Source of the DNA: Helicobacter cetorum
GTDB lineage: Bacteria; Campylobacterota; Campylobacteria; Campylobacterales; BB28
Assembly (NCBI GenBank): GCA_022729755.1
Contig: DZAZ01000004.1
Coordinates: 1-58,029 of the forward strand
Length of the DNA: 58,029 nt
Reading direction: 5' to 3'
This document shows positions 46,255-55,126 of this stretch, piece by piece. Each line of letters begins with the position of its first letter. Positions within the stretch are counted from its first letter, which is position 1. The notes below the pieces were generated by a model. The model did not search any database, had not been told where the DNA came from, and saw nothing but the letters and a program-made list of their open reading frames with translations. A program made the translations under genes and the position numbers.

Positions 46255-47202
46255 ATGAAAAAAACAAAGCAACTTGTACAAAATTTAAAATCAACGGTTG
46301 AAGAGTTAAAAGGTAAAAAATTAGATGAACAAATACAACAAACTCTTGCAAACTCTTTAGATGAAATTGAAGAGAGAATGAGTACTCTACACTCTAAAGA
46401 GGGACTTAAACAAATTTTACAAGCTAGAAAAATTAGTGCTGATAAGATAAAAAAACTTGTAGCATATGAAGAGGAGCTTGAAAAACTTCAAGTTGAACTC
46501 ATTAAACTTCAAAATTGGGGATTAGATAACAATAAAAGAATAGCCGTTATTTTTGAAGGAAGAGATACAGCTGGAAAAGGTGGTGCAATAAAGCGATTTA
46601 CTGAACACTTAAACCCTAGACACTATCGAGTAGTAGCACTTCCAAAGCCTAGCGATGTTGAAAAAGGGCAATTTTATTTCCAAAGATATATGAAAGAATT
46701 ACCAAATCCAGGTGAAATAGTATTTTTTGATAGAAGTTGGCACAATCGTGCCGTAGTTGAACCTGTTATGGGATTTTGCACTGATGTTCAATATCAAAGA
46801 TTTATGAGAGAAGCACCTGAATTTGAACATATGTTAATTGAAGATGGAATAATTTTGATTAAATTTTGGTTTTCTATCTCAAAAGAGGAACAACAACGAA
46901 GATTTGAGGGGAGAACTACAAATCCACTAAAGAATTGGAAACTCTCACCTGTTGATAAAAAAGCCCAAAATATGTGGGATAAATACACTCATTATAAAGA
47001 AGAAATGTTTGCAAAAACTCACACAAGTTACTCTCCGTGGATAATTATTAAAGCTGATGATAAGAAAAAAGCTAGACTTGAGTCTATTAGATATTTATTA
47101 TCTATGATAAATTATGAGGGTAAAAAAGATGCAAATGTATCGTTAAATCCTGACCCTGAAACTGTAAGTAGATACCATAGAGCAAATTTGCAATTAGATT
47201 AA
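46255..47202 (+). CDS. ppk2: Polyphosphate kinase 2
   Basis: A 315-residue PPK2. A helical N-terminal part (1-90) leads to the kinase core with Walker A FEGRDTAGKGGAIKRF, lid-region residues, and Walker B-like FFDRSWHNRAVVEPVMGFC. It transfers phosphate between polyphosphate and nucleotides; direction and nucleotide preference cannot be read reliably here. AAGGAGG stands six bases before the start. Monocistronic. Confidence 0.93.
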   Translation: MKKTKQLVQNLKSTVEELKGKKLDEQIQQTLANSLDEIEERMSTLHSKEGLKQILQARKISADKIKKLVAYEEELEKLQVELIKLQNWGLDNNKRIAVIFEGRDTAGKGGAIKRFTEHLNPRHYRVVALPKPSDVEKGQFYFQRYMKELPNPGEIVFFDRSWHNRAVVEPVMGFCTDVQYQRFMREAPEFEHMLIEDGIILIKFWFSISKEEQQRRFEGRTTNPLKNWKLSPVDKKAQNMWDKYTHYKEEMFAKTHTSYSPWIIIKADDKKKARLESIRYLLSMINYEGKKDANVSLNPDPETVSRYHRANLQLD

Positions 47203-47324
47203 TTTTAAATTAAAAAAAGTGTGAATTTATGTAAACTTTAATAAAATTGAATGTTTTGAATTGATTATTTTATCTATTATTAAATAAGCTTATTATATGC
47301 TTAGCCGTTATTAATTAAAATATT

Positions 47325-47340
47325 ATTGCATATAAGCAAT
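47325..47340 (+). promoter_or_regulatory. Palindrome overlapping the molybdoenzyme promoter region
   Basis: ATTGCATATAAGCAAT is a 16-base palindrome with one mismatched pair; the central CATATAA may be a -10. A related inverted sequence, GCTTATTATATGC, lies at 47288-47300. AGGAGG (47345-47350) follows. It may be an operator for the three-gene operon. Confidence 0.4.
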
Positions 47341-47358
47341 TTCTAGGAGGAAAGTTGA

Positions 47359-47997
47359 ATGAAACTTGGCTTTTTAGTTGATTTAAGCCTCTGTATGGGG
47401 TGTAAAGGTTGTGAAGTAGCCTGTAAGGTTGAAAACGATGTCCCAATTTCTAGTTGGAGACTTAGAGTGAAATATGTTGATGTTGGGGTTTTCCCTGATG
47501 TAAAAAGAACTTTTACTCCTCTTAGATGTAATCACTGCGAAAATGCTCCGTGTGTGAGAATTTGTCCAGTAAATGCACTTCATTATTTAGAAAATAAAAT
47601 TGTAAATATTGATAAAGAGAGATGTATTGGTTGTGCGGGTTGTGTTATGGCTTGTCCGTATGGTGCGATTTATATCGACCCTGAAACTAATACAGCTGAT
47701 AAATGTACATTTTGTGGGCATAGAGTTGCTACTGGCTTAATGCCATCTTGTGTTGTAACTTGTCCTGTTGGGGCTAATATTTTTGGTGATTTAGATGACC
47801 CAACAAGTTCTATTAGTAAATATGTAATGCAACATCAAGGCAATGTTGATGTTAGAAAACCAGAAAAAAATACTCATCCAAAACATTACTATGTTGAGGC
47901 TGGTCAAATTCATTTAAATCCGTTAGCTTCAAGAAGAGAAGAAGGATATGATTTATTTAATAATATTACTCACTTAAAACATGTTGGAGGTCACTAA
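47359..47997 (+). CDS. Four-cluster ferredoxin subunit (PsrB/TtrB-like)
   Basis: A 212-residue electron-transfer subunit. Four cysteine groups for [4Fe-4S] clusters are visible: CMGCKGCEVACKVEN, CNHCENAPCVRICPVNA, CIGCAGCVMACPYGA and CTFCGHRV...SCVVTCPVGA. This is the DMSO-reductase-family B subunit, joining the molybdenum subunit to the membrane subunit. It has no signal peptide and is probably exported with its Tat-targeted partner. It is the first gene of the operon and overlaps the next by one base. Confidence 0.9.
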   Translation: MKLGFLVDLSLCMGCKGCEVACKVENDVPISSWRLRVKYVDVGVFPDVKRTFTPLRCNHCENAPCVRICPVNALHYLENKIVNIDKERCIGCAGCVMACPYGAIYIDPETNTADKCTFCGHRVATGLMPSCVVTCPVGANIFGDLDDPTSSISKYVMQHQGNVDVRKPEKNTHPKHYYVEAGQIHLNPLASRREEGYDLFNNITHLKHVGGH

Positions 47998-48899
47998 TGG
48001 TTGATGCAATTAGCGCAACAAATGCTCATGTAACACTTGATGTTGCACTACCTGGTGTTGTATGGGGTTGGATTATTACTATGAATATGTGGGCAAAATC
48101 AATTGCCACTGGAGTTGTATTTATTGGTGCATATATGATTGCAAAATATCCAAATAATACTAAAAGTTTTAAAATTTCAATGCCTATTATTTCATTGATT
48201 TTTATCCATATTACACTGCTTTTTACAGTGCTTGATTTACACCAAATGTTTAGGTTTTGGCATATATTTGTACATCCAAACTTCACTTCAGCAATTACAG
48301 TTGGAGCTTGGGCAGTAACTGGTTTTGTTGGATTTTTATTTTTAATGTTATATGCGCTTTTAATTAAAAAAGATGAAATGCTTTTTAAAGTTTTTATGTG
48401 GATAACATTTATTTTAGCAATTCCTTCAACACTTTATACAGCCGCAATTATGGGTGAATCTAATGCTAGAGAGCTTTGGCAAACTCCAACAGAGTTAATC
48501 TTAATGATGCTTTCAGCAACACTAGCAGGAAGTGCTACAATGCTTATCATTTCAGTATTAGCTAAAGTTGATGGAAAAATTCAAAAAGAGTTAGCAGGAA
48601 TTTTAGCACTTAGTGCAGCTTTATCATTTATGATTTATATGGGTGAGTACATTTTTGGACATATGAAAGCTGAAGATGTAGCAGTTACACTTCAAGCTAT
48701 TAAATCTGGTGGTGAGTATTCATCTATGTTTTGGATAGCTCAAAGTTTAGCATTTATTGTGCCTTTTATTTTAGTTTTCCTAGCTTACAAAAAGAAAGTA
48801 ACTTCACTTTTAGTTTTAGCTTCAGTTCTCTCTTTAATTGGACTTTGGATAACTAAACATGTTTGGTTAATTATTCCACAATTAATACCTATGAGTTAA
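47997..48899 (+). CDS. NrfD/PsrC-like quinone-binding membrane subunit
   Basis: A 300-residue integral membrane protein with about eight helices and the NrfD-type WGWIITMNMWAKSIATG start. A conserved membrane glutamate lies in IYMGEYIFG. It anchors the complex and exchanges electrons with menaquinone. It sits between the iron-sulfur and catalytic subunit genes (TAATGG overlap upstream, 12-base gap downstream). Confidence 0.88.
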   Translation: MVDAISATNAHVTLDVALPGVVWGWIITMNMWAKSIATGVVFIGAYMIAKYPNNTKSFKISMPIISLIFIHITLLFTVLDLHQMFRFWHIFVHPNFTSAITVGAWAVTGFVGFLFLMLYALLIKKDEMLFKVFMWITFILAIPSTLYTAAIMGESNARELWQTPTELILMMLSATLAGSATMLIISVLAKVDGKIQKELAGILALSAALSFMIYMGEYIFGHMKAEDVAVTLQAIKSGGEYSSMFWIAQSLAFIVPFILVFLAYKKKVTSLLVLASVLSLIGLWITKHVWLIIPQLIPMS

Positions 48900-48911
48900 G
48901 GAGTTTTCGGT

Positions 48912-51900
48912 ATGTTTATAGAAAGTAGAAGAAATTTTTTAAAAGCAACAACAGCTACAGTTGCTGGTGCTACTCTTGCAAAAGGTATATTTTCAACAAT
49001 ATTAGAAAGTGAAGCTATCGCTGATAGTAGCTTTACTAATGTACCATCAAGTTTAAATTTTTACCCACCACTAGAGCAATGGGATGATTTTAATGAGCTT
49101 GATGGAGATGATTGGAAAAGAGGTGGAATAGAGCGACACGGTATTGCAAGTGAGCAAAATCCTGATGGAATTAAAGTAAATAATTTTATGATAGTTCCAA
49201 CTGCTTGTAACAATTGTGAGGCAAGTTGTGGGCTTACAGCTTGGATTGATAAAAAAACTTTAACTGTTAAAAAATATATGGGTAATCCACTTCACGCAAG
49301 TAGAGGTAGAAATTGTGCAAAAGGTTATGCAGCAAAATCTCAAATGTATGACCCAGATAGAATTCCATTCCCACTAAAAAGAGCAGCTGGAAGTAAAAGA
49401 GGCGAGGGTAGATGGGTTAGAACTACTTGGGAAGAAGCACTAAAAACAATTGGTGCAAAAATGAGAGAAACTCTAAGTAAAGGTGATGAATTATCTAAAA
49501 AAATGGTAATGTATCATGTTGGAAGACCAAATGAAAATAACTTTACCGCCAGAGTTTGGCACTCACTTGGTTGTGATGCTTATGATTCGCACACAAATAT
49601 TTGTAGTGCAAATGGAAGAACTGGTACTATTTGGTGGACAAATGATGATAGAAACTCGCCAGATTGGGCAAATGCGAAATTGATTCTTTTAATCTCTTCT
49701 CATGCAGCTGATGCTGGTCATTACTTTCAACAATCAGCAGGTTTTATCGCTGATGCTAGAAAAAATGGTGCAAAAATGGCTGTACTTGACCCTAGAATGA
49801 GTAATTCAGCTGGAATGGCAGATTTATGGTTAGCACCGTGGCCAGGAACTGAATCGGCTCTATTTTTGGCACTTTCTAGTAGATTATTACAAGATAATAA
49901 TATAAATAGAGAATTTGTTAGAAGATGGGTAAATTGGGAAGTATTTATGAAAGATGATAAATACTTAAACTTTTTACTTAAAAATAAATATATAACTCAT
50001 CTTCCAAGTGGTAAAGGTTTTGATGATTTTGTTGGAACTTTGAAAGATTTATATAAAGATTTTACATTTGAATATGCTTCACAAGAGACACATATTCCAA
50101 TTGATAGAATTGAAAAACTTTATCAAATGATTGTAAATGCTGGTAATCAAATCTCTATGTATTTTTGGAGAGCAACAGCAGCTGGAAACAGAGGTGGTTG
50201 GATGAGTTCTGGTGGAACTGGATTTTTACTACTTTCACTCACTGGTTCAATTATGAACAAAGGTGGTGTTGGACTTCACCATTGGCATACTATTAGTGTT
50301 GGAGATAAGGGTGGTAAATCTACTATGGCTGAAACTCCTCCAAAAGTTGATGTATGGAATGAGTTAACATATCCACCAGAGTGGCCTTTATCAAGTTATG
50401 AAATGAGTTTTTTACTTCCGCATCTTTTAAGTGATACCCAGTGGCAAAATAAATGGAGAGCAAAAGGACTTAATATTCCTGAAAAATTAGCAGTTTATAT
50501 TCCACGAATGTACAACGGTGTTTGGATTAATCCAGATGGATTTAGATGGATTGAAGTTTTAAAAGATGAAAAGAAAATGGAACTTACAATGAATTTAAGT
50601 CCAACTTGGTCTGAAACGAATTGGTATTGTGATTATATTTTACCTGTGGGATTAGCGGGAGAGCGACACGACCAACACTCTGAACCTACAAAACCAAGCC
50701 GTTGGACATCATTCCGTCAACCAGTTTTAAGAGTTGCACTTGAAAAAATGGGTTGGAAACCAAAAGACCCAAGTAGAGGAACACTTGAAGCACATATGAA
50801 AGCTGGTCTTGGCGAAATTTGGGAAGAGAATGAGTGGTGGATTAATTTAGCATTTTATATTGACCCTGATAATTCACTAGGAATTAGACAATATTGGGAG
50901 TCAAAAAGAAATCCAGGATTTCCTGTTACAATTCACGAATATTACGATGCAGCATTTTCAAATTTACCAAATCTCGTAAAAACAGCAAAAGCACTCTATC
51001 CACGAAGTGAATTCCCTGTTTATGAATTTATGAGAGATAGAGGAACTTGGGAAGAGGAATCTAATATTTTTGATGCTCAAGAGAGAGTTGTAAAATATGA
51101 CGAAGCAAAAGATGTGTTTATCTCTCACGGACACGAATTTCCAGCACACGAAGCTCAAAAAGATGAAGATGGTGTACTTTATGTTGAACATAATGGCAAA
51201 AAAGAGACTTTTGGAGTTGAAGTTGATGGGGTTAAATATGAGGGATTTGCAACTCCTGATAAAAAATTAAACTTTTATAGAAATTGGGCAGTTGATTGGA
51301 AATGGCCTGAATATGCAATTCCATTCTATCCTAGAAATGACAAAGAAAAAGAGAAAATGATACATATCGTAAGTCATGTACACCATAAATATATGAGTGA
51401 ACCAAACTCTTTTGCACTAAATACAATTTTTAGACTTCCATATAATATTCATACAAGAAGTGTAAACTCTAAACATTTAATGGAAATTTCGCAAAATCAC
51501 AATCCTATATGGATAAATCCACTCGATGCAAAAAGACTTGGCTTTAAAAAAGGTGATGCGATTAAAGTTAGAATAGTTGATACTGTAAGTGGACTTGAAA
51601 GTGGATATTTTGTTGCAATGGCAATTCCAACAGAGGGAATGCTACCTGGAACTTTAGCTTGTTCACACCACGCTGGAAGATGGAAACTTAAAAATTCAGT
51701 AAAAGTTGAAGGCTTTGATAAAGAGCTTGGAGTAATGGGAATGGGTGCTCCTTTATCTGAAATTAAAACTGATGGAAGTATTGGAGAACTTAAATACATT
51801 GAAGGTGTAAAACCAATGAAACCGTGGCAATTTGCTGAATATAATAAAGACCTTGATAATATTTGGTGGGATGGTTTAAGTGGAAGTTGGCAAAATTCTG

Positions 51901-52160
51901 TAGCACCTGCTCATCCTGACCCAATTAGTGGAATGCACTGTTGGCATCAAAAAGTATTATTAGAGCCAGTTAGCGCTGGTGAAAAAATTGGTGATGTTTA
52001 TGTAAATTATGAAAATAATTTCAAAACTTATCAAGCTTGGAGAGACAAGTTAGCTAGACCACTTAATGAAAATGATACAAAAAGAAGACCTCGATGGATT
52101 AGAAGACCGTGGGTTCCACTTTCAGATAGAGCTTATGAGTTTAAAATTACAAAAAGTTAA
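48912..52160 (+). CDS. Molybdopterin oxidoreductase catalytic subunit (Psr/Phs/Ttr/Soe group)
   Basis: A 1082-residue DMSO-reductase-family enzyme. A Tat signal, SRRNFLKATTATVAG, directs it to the periplasm. The [4Fe-4S] cysteines are Cys99, Cys102, Cys106 and Cys135 (CNNCEASCG...CAKG). Cys231 in HTNICSANGR is at the molybdenum-ligand position, as in polysulfide, thiosulfate and tetrathionate reductases. The C-terminal molydopterin-binding domain (HNPIWINPLDAKRLGFKKGD, CSHHAGRW) is complete. It is longer than PsrA/PhsA (about 750), closer to TtrA or SoeA. Substrate is undetermined. Confidence 0.85.
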   Translation: MFIESRRNFLKATTATVAGATLAKGIFSTILESEAIADSSFTNVPSSLNFYPPLEQWDDFNELDGDDWKRGGIERHGIASEQNPDGIKVNNFMIVPTACNNCEASCGLTAWIDKKTLTVKKYMGNPLHASRGRNCAKGYAAKSQMYDPDRIPFPLKRAAGSKRGEGRWVRTTWEEALKTIGAKMRETLSKGDELSKKMVMYHVGRPNENNFTARVWHSLGCDAYDSHTNICSANGRTGTIWWTNDDRNSPDWANAKLILLISSHAADAGHYFQQSAGFIADARKNGAKMAVLDPRMSNSAGMADLWLAPWPGTESALFLALSSRLLQDNNINREFVRRWVNWEVFMKDDKYLNFLLKNKYITHLPSGKGFDDFVGTLKDLYKDFTFEYASQETHIPIDRIEKLYQMIVNAGNQISMYFWRATAAGNRGGWMSSGGTGFLLLSLTGSIMNKGGVGLHHWHTISVGDKGGKSTMAETPPKVDVWNELTYPPEWPLSSYEMSFLLPHLLSDTQWQNKWRAKGLNIPEKLAVYIPRMYNGVWINPDGFRWIEVLKDEKKMELTMNLSPTWSETNWYCDYILPVGLAGERHDQHSEPTKPSRWTSFRQPVLRVALEKMGWKPKDPSRGTLEAHMKAGLGEIWEENEWWINLAFYIDPDNSLGIRQYWESKRNPGFPVTIHEYYDAAFSNLPNLVKTAKALYPRSEFPVYEFMRDRGTWEEESNIFDAQERVVKYDEAKDVFISHGHEFPAHEAQKDEDGVLYVEHNGKKETFGVEVDGVKYEGFATPDKKLNFYRNWAVDWKWPEYAIPFYPRNDKEKEKMIHIVSHVHHKYMSEPNSFALNTIFRLPYNIHTRSVNSKHLMEISQNHNPIWINPLDAKRLGFKKGDAIKVRIVDTVSGLESGYFVAMAIPTEGMLPGTLACSHHAGRWKLKNSVKVEGFDKELGVMGMGAPLSEIKTDGSIGELKYIEGVKPMKPWQFAEYNKDLDNIWWDGLSGSWQNSVAPAHPDPISGMHCWHQKVLLEPVSAGEKIGDVYVNYENNFKTYQAWRDKLARPLNENDTKRRPRWIRRPWVPLSDRAYEFKITKS

Positions 52161-52171
52161 ATCTCATTTTT

Positions 52172-52185
52172 TGGGCTTTTGCCCA
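52172..52185. other. Short GC-rich hairpin after the catalytic subunit gene
   Basis: TGGGC-TTTT-GCCCA is a perfect 5-base stem in the 59-base gap. No T run follows it, so it is a weak or transcript-stabilising hairpin rather than a clear terminator. Confidence 0.3.
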
Positions 52186-52219
52186 TCTCTTAAATTTCAA
52201 AAATAAAAAAGGAGATAGT

Positions 52220-52813
52220 TTGAACCAAAATATTGAATATATAAAAGAAGAACTCACTGCACAAGAGAAATTTTTAGAGAGTGTAATTAAAATTGAAACT
52301 TTTGCAAAAAAATATAGAAAAATATTAATAGGAATTGGCATTATTATTATAACTGCATTAATCACAGTTGCGATAATGGATTTAATTAAAGAAAATAATT
52401 TACAAGCTTCAAACAGTGCATATTTAACTCTTTTAAATAATCCAAACGATGAAATAGCAAAAACAACTCTTGAAAGTAAAAACCCAAATTTATATAATCT
52501 TTATCTATTTCAAAAAGCTATAAAAGATAAAGATAACACTCTTTTAAGTGAAGTGGCAAACAAAAATATTTTGGTATTTTCTGATTTGGCTAAGTATAAT
52601 TTAGCTTCAACTTCAAAAGATATTAATTTATTATCTAACTATTCAATTTCAAAAGATGCACTATTAAAAGATTTAGCTTTTTTTGAAGAAGCTTATTTAT
52701 TATTAAAAAGTAATAAAATAAATGAAGCAAAATTAAAGCTTTCAATGATAGAATTAACTTCGCCAATGAAAAAAGTTTCAAATCTTTTAGAACACTATAC
52801 AATCCAAAAATAG
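52220..52813 (+). CDS. YfgM-like membrane-anchored TPR-type protein
   Basis: A 197-residue protein starting at TTG behind AAGGAGA. A cytoplasmic N-terminal 35 residues, one membrane helix (about 37-57), and a periplasmic helical-repeat domain follow. The topology, size and its place directly ahead of a BamB-like gene match YfgM, which links the SecYEG translocon with periplasmic chaperones in E. coli. Sequence similarity is too low to be sure by eye. Confidence 0.6.
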   Translation: MNQNIEYIKEELTAQEKFLESVIKIETFAKKYRKILIGIGIIIITALITVAIMDLIKENNLQASNSAYLTLLNNPNDEIAKTTLESKNPNLYNLYLFQKAIKDKDNTLLSEVANKNILVFSDLAKYNLASTSKDINLLSNYSISKDALLKDLAFFEEAYLLLKSNKINEAKLKLSMIELTSPMKKVSNLLEHYTIQK

Positions 52814-52821
52814 GTTAATTT

Positions 52822-53817
52822 ATGAAATTATTATTTCCACTACTAATAACACTTCTTTTTATGGGTTGCACACAAAAAAAGTATTTTGAACCTGAAAACA
52901 TTGCAGGAGATATTTCCTTTGATGGTAATTTACCATCTACAATTCATAAAACTCACAGTGAGGGAGCAACACTATTTAATGGTGAAGTTATAACGAAAAG
53001 TAAAGTTTTTGATATAAAATTGCCAAAAGAGTTTACATTCTTAAATGAAAATGAAAAATTCATATTAGCGACCAATAATTGTGGAGTTGTAAAACTATTT
53101 AATAAGCAAGATTTTAATCTCTCAAAAGAGATAGATTTTAAGGTAAATGTAGCTTCAGCAACTTTAAAAAATTCGCAATTAGCACTAGTTTTAGCAAATA
53201 ATACAATTTTAGTTTATGATTTAAATAGCGATAAAACAATGTTTTCACAAAAAAGTGAAGATGTATATGTATTAAACTCAAAAATTGCAAATCCTTACTT
53301 TTTAGATGAGTTAATTTTATTTCCAACACTTGATGGAAAAGTTGTAATAATCGATAGTGAAAATTATAAATTTATCAGAGATATTGTAGTTTCTAGTGAA
53401 AAATTTTTTAATAATATTATCTATTTAAGTGTTATTGAAAATAGATTGATAGCTTCAACTCCAAATAAAGTAGTTTCGGTAAATCCCAAATTTACAAATA
53501 GCATAGATGCAGGAATAAGGGATGTTTTAGCACTTGAGGATAATGTTTATATATTTACAACGGATGGTAAAATTATTTTGACCAACTTAGATTTAAATAT
53601 TATAAAAGAAAAAAAATATCCATTTGCTCATTTTGTAGGTATTATTAGTGGAAAGTATATTTATGGAGTTGAAAAACAGGGTTATTTAATTGCAGTTGAT
53701 AAAAATTTAATCACTTCAAATATATTTAAACTAAAAGAAAAAATTGAAAAACCACTTTTCACAACAGAAAATAGAATTTATTACGATAAAAATTATTTTG
53801 AACTTAGTAATAAATGA
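52822..53817 (+). CDS. BamB-like beta-propeller lipoprotein
   Basis: A 331-residue protein with lipobox LLFMGC (Cys near residue 16) and repeated short beta-strands with the ...VYDLNSDK..., ...VVIIDSEN..., ...IYGVEKQGYLIAVDKN patterns of a WD40/PQQ-like propeller. BamB serves in outer-membrane protein assembly. The order yfgM-bamB is known in E. coli, which supports the call. Eight bases separate it from the YfgM-like gene; it overlaps coaX by four. Confidence 0.65.
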   Translation: MKLLFPLLITLLFMGCTQKKYFEPENIAGDISFDGNLPSTIHKTHSEGATLFNGEVITKSKVFDIKLPKEFTFLNENEKFILATNNCGVVKLFNKQDFNLSKEIDFKVNVASATLKNSQLALVLANNTILVYDLNSDKTMFSQKSEDVYVLNSKIANPYFLDELILFPTLDGKVVIIDSENYKFIRDIVVSSEKFFNNIIYLSVIENRLIASTPNKVVSVNPKFTNSIDAGIRDVLALEDNVYIFTTDGKIILTNLDLNIIKEKKYPFAHFVGIISGKYIYGVEKQGYLIAVDKNLITSNIFKLKEKIEKPLFTTENRIYYDKNYFELSNK

Positions 53818-54467
53818 TACTTTGTGACATTGGAAATAGCTTTTATCACTTTTGGCAAAATGATAAAAGCTATAAAATTAGTGTAAATGAACCTTCAAAA
53901 CTTCCAAGAAATGAGATAATTAATTTTATTAGTGTAAATGAAAATGCTTCAAAAGAGTTGGAAAAATTTAATAAAGTAATTAACTTAGCTAATTTTGTAA
54001 ATTTCAATACAACTTATCAAGGTTTGGGAATTGATAGGATTTTCGCTTGTTTGAATATTGAAAATGGTGTAGTAATTGATGCTGGAAGTGCAATTACAAT
54101 CGATGTAATGGAAGATACAAAACATTTAGGTGGCATAATTTTGCTAGGTTTAAACTCTCACAAAAGAAATTATAATCAGATATCAAGTAAATTAAATTTT
54201 GATTTAAATAAAGGTGTCGATTTAAATTCACTTCCTCAAAATACACTAGATGCTATAAGTTATGCCACTTTAAAATCGATAATTTTAATTATAAATGAAA
54301 TTGCAAAAGATAAAAAATTGATTTTTACAGGTGGAGATGGAAAATTCTTATCCAAATTTTTTAAAAATTCAACTTATGATAAAGATTTAATTTTTAACTC
54401 AATGGTTACAATAATAATAGAAAATAATTTAAATAATCAAGCTTTAAAATATTTTAAACTAAAATAA
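53814..54467 (+). CDS. coaX: Type III pantothenate kinase
   Basis: A 217-residue kinase for the first step of coenzyme A synthesis. MILCDIGNS is the phosphate-binding N-terminal motif; VVIDAGSAITIDVM and FTGGDGKFL are the further ASKHA-fold motifs. It is shorter than many CoaX proteins (about 255), as is usual for Campylobacterota. The start overlaps the upstream stop (ATGA). Confidence 0.88.
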   Translation: MILCDIGNSFYHFWQNDKSYKISVNEPSKLPRNEIINFISVNENASKELEKFNKVINLANFVNFNTTYQGLGIDRIFACLNIENGVVIDAGSAITIDVMEDTKHLGGIILLGLNSHKRNYNQISSKLNFDLNKGVDLNSLPQNTLDAISYATLKSIILIINEIAKDKKLIFTGGDGKFLSKFFKNSTYDKDLIFNSMVTIIIENNLNNQALKYFKLK

Positions 54468-54485
54468 GATAAAAAAAGGTGGTTA

Positions 54486-55097
54486 ATGCTTACAGTTGCC
54501 CTTCCAAAAGGTAGAATTGCAGAAGAAACTTTAGAAATTTTTGAAAAGATTTTTAATAAAAAATTTATATTTGAAGATAGGAAATTAATATTGATAGTTG
54601 ATAATTTTAAATTTTTGTTAGTTAGAAATCAAGATGTCCCAACTTATGTTTATCACGGTTCGGCTGATATTGGTGTGGTTGGACTTGATGTATTAGAAGA
54701 GAATGAGTTAGATTTAATAAAACTTTTAGATTTAGAGATAGGTAAATGCAAAGTTTGTATCGGAATAAAAGAAGAAGATGAACTTGATTTTTCTAAACAC
54801 GAAATAAAAGTGGCTACAAAAATGGTAAATATAGCTAAAAAATATTTTTCAAAAAGAGCAATGGCAGTTGATATAATTAAACTCTATGGTTCAATCGAAT
54901 TAGCTCCAATTGTTGGATTGGCTGATGCAATTGTTGATATTGTTGAAACTGGAACTACAATGAAGAAGAATGGATTAAAAGTGGCTGAAACTATTATGAA
55001 TTCTAGTGCTTATTTAATTGTAAATAAAAATAGTTTTTACACTAAAAAACAAGAAATTTTAAATTTATATGAGGAAGTAAAAAAAATAGTTGAATAA
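54486..55097 (+). CDS. hisG: ATP phosphoribosyltransferase, short form
   Basis: A 203-residue enzyme for the first step of histidine synthesis. LTVALPKGRIAEETLEIFEK, YHGSADIGVVGLDVLEE, KVATKMVNIAKKYF and VDIVETGTTMKKNGL are characteristic. The C-terminal regulatory domain of the long form is missing; the short form normally works with HisZ, which is not in this window. Confidence 0.95.
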   Translation: MLTVALPKGRIAEETLEIFEKIFNKKFIFEDRKLILIVDNFKFLLVRNQDVPTYVYHGSADIGVVGLDVLEENELDLIKLLDLEIGKCKVCIGIKEEDELDFSKHEIKVATKMVNIAKKYFSKRAMAVDIIKLYGSIELAPIVGLADAIVDIVETGTTMKKNGLKVAETIMNSSAYLIVNKNSFYTKKQEILNLYEEVKKIVE

Positions 55098-55126
55098 TTA
55101 ATAATTTACTAATAAAAGGATTTATT

